From an uncultured Bacteroidota bacterium (lineage in GTDB: Bacteria > Bacteroidota > Bacteroidia > UKL13-3), in NCBI GenBank assembly GCA_903907885.1, contig CAIVPY010000169.1, positions 1 through 7,297 of the forward strand: DNA of 7,297 nt, read 5' to 3'. The notes under the pieces were generated by a model that searched no databases, had not been told where the DNA came from, and was given only the letters and a program-made list of their open reading frames with translations. A program made the translations under genes and the position numbers. How positions within the stretch are numbered: position 1 is the first letter of the stretch; every line of letters begins with the position of its first letter. Of the stretch, positions 6,139 through 7,297 are shown in pieces.

Positions 6139-7297
6139 TTAGTCTTTTTCACCTATCCAAAAATCAATTGTTTCTATAAGAACTGAAAATTCTATTGGTT
6201 TTGTTAAATATTTTTTAGCCCCTAAATTCATATTTTTTTCTATTTGCACTTCAGTGGCATCTCCACTCATTACTACTATTGGAATGTTTTGTGTGTTTTT
6301 ATTAGCAAGTAAATTTATTATTATTTCACTTCCATGTATATCCGGCAAATTCAGATCAAGTAATATTAAATCCGGATGATGTAAAATGGCTAGGTTTAAT
6401 ACATCTATTCCTGTTATACTAGTAACAACTTCAATATTGGGTCGTTTTAAATTGATTATTTGCTTCAGTAATTCTATATTTTTTTTATTGTCATCAATAC
6501 ATAACACTAGGCCATTTTTATTTTTCAAATCTTTCTCTATTTTGTTTAGATTTAGTTCTTTTTGCAAAATTACTAACTCATTAGCCCTATCAACTTTTTC
6601 CTGTTGCTGATATTCAAGTTCTATGTTTGCTATTTTTAACTCATCTTCTCTTAAAATTTTATCTTGTTCGTGTATGTTAATATTGTTCTGTAACTCAATA
6701 ATAGATGTATTTTGAGCGTCTATTCTTTCTTCTAGAAAATCGATTGGGTTATGCAATGGCAGAGTAATCCAAAAAGTACTACCAACTCCTAACTCACTTT
6801 CTACCCCAATATTTCCCCCTAAAACTTTCATTAGTTTTTTTACTACCGATAACCCTAAACCCGTTCCTTCTATACCTGAATTTCCTGCTTCAATTCTTTC
6901 AAAAGGATTAAACAACTTTTTAAAATTTTCAGCTAAAATTCCTTTACCAGTATCTATAATCGAAACTTTTAAATTATTTGGTTCATTGGGTATTGAATCA
7001 ATAATTATCGTTTCTATCTTAATAGTTCCTGATTCTTTATTGTATTTTATAGCATTGTTTATCAAATTATACAATACTTGTGTAATTAATTTGTTGTCCG
7101 ATTTAATAATTGGAATGGTGTGACTTGGTTCTACAACAGTTACATTTAGTTTTTTTTCTATAATGGCTGGTTTTAAAGCATCAACTGTTAAGTGTATTTT
7201 CTCTAAAATATTTACATTTTCAAACTGATTAATCACATAACCTGATTCTATTTTCGAAATGTCAAGCACTTCGTTTATTAAACCCAATAAATGCATA
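6139..7297 (-). CDS. Hybrid sensor histidine kinase, C-terminal part (5' end outside window)
   Basis: The frame is open to the window's right edge. The ATG at 7296 is internal, because the protein is already inside HisKA helix 2 (HLLGLINEVLDISKIESG). The phospho-accepting histidine and any sensor lie beyond the edge. Numbered from that Met, HATPase_c spans about 30-182, with N-box N81 (YNLINNAIKYN), G1 box DTGKGI (D115), FNPFERI and G2 GTGLGL (144-149). A coiled coil of about 75 residues (about 187-260) follows, with heptad-like EL/IE repeats and the string KVDRANELVILQKELN. A receiver domain (262-383) closes the protein, with D268/D269, phospho-acceptor D314 (ILLDLNLPD), S344 and K366 (LTKP). 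The visible catalytic residues are complete. The stop TAA lies 7 bp before the ATG of the next kinase, so the two are almost surely one transcript and may share one relay. The promoter is outside the window. Confidence 0.92.
   Translation of the reverse strand, partial: MHLLGLINEVLDISKIESGYVINQFENVNILEKIHLTVDALKPAIIEKKLNVTVVEPSHTIPIIKSDNKLITQVLYNLINNAIKYNKESGTIKIETIIIDSIPNEPNNLKVSIIDTGKGILAENFKKLFNPFERIEAGNSGIEGTGLGLSVVKKLMKVLGGNIGVESELGVGSTFWITLPLHNPIDFLEERIDAQNTSIIELQNNINIHEQDKILREDELKIANIELEYQQQEKVDRANELVILQKELNLNKIEKDLKNKNGLVLCIDDNKKNIELLKQIINLKRPNIEVVTSITGIDVLNLAILHHPDLILLDLNLPDIHGSEIIINLLANKNTQNIPIVVMSGDATEVQIEKNMNLGAKKYLTKPIEFSVLIETIDFWIGEKD

Overview
This is an AT-rich window (roughly one third G+C by eye) from a member of the Bacteroidota. 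The evidence for the phylum is the gene order ftsX - DUF3098 gene - uppP - truB - ribF, which I know as a recurrent arrangement there. Start sites also lack clear Shine-Dalgarno sequences, TruB is short, and the kinase linkers are of a type common in that phylum. Order or genus cannot be fixed from this sequence.

Left block, plus strand, 1-4303. The window opens inside the last part of ftsX (division-associated ABC transporter membrane subunit). A small two-helix membrane protein of the DUF3098 family follows, then undecaprenyl-diphosphatase (uppP/bacA), tRNA pseudouridine-55 synthase (truB), the bifunctional riboflavin kinase/FAD synthetase (ribF), and a secreted M23 metallopeptidase with a C-terminal LysM domain. 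Spacing from uppP onward is tight (21 bp, a 4-bp ATGA overlap, then 26 bp), so these four are probably co-transcribed. The two upstream gaps (97 and 121 bp) are looser. One carries a short direct repeat and the other a degenerate copy of what looks like a dispersed palindromic element. The shared theme is the cell envelope (FtsX, lipid-carrier recycling, peptidoglycan hydrolysis), with two housekeeping enzymes embedded in the block.

Middle, 4304-4505. A 202-bp convergent intergenic region separates the two blocks. It has no gene and no convincing intrinsic terminator, only weak AT-rich hairpins and three copies of a short motif.

Right block, minus strand, 7297-4506. Two hybrid histidine kinases are read in the same direction and almost touch. 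The upstream one is cut by the window edge and shows the end of HisKA, HATPase_c, a long coiled coil and a receiver. The downstream one is complete, with receiver, coiled coil, HisKA, HATPase_c and receiver, and no membrane segment. Together they make a multi-step phosphorelay with three receivers and two kinase cores. No HPt or DNA-binding output is visible in the window.

I found no mobile element, CRISPR array, tRNA or rRNA. Most of the window is ordinary core-genome content. The points worth a second look are the altered HxGH-type motif in RibF, the charge-polarised M23/LysM protein, the unusually placed coiled coil in the edge kinase, the uncharacterised DUF3098 protein between division and lipid-carrier genes, and the dispersed-repeat remnant.
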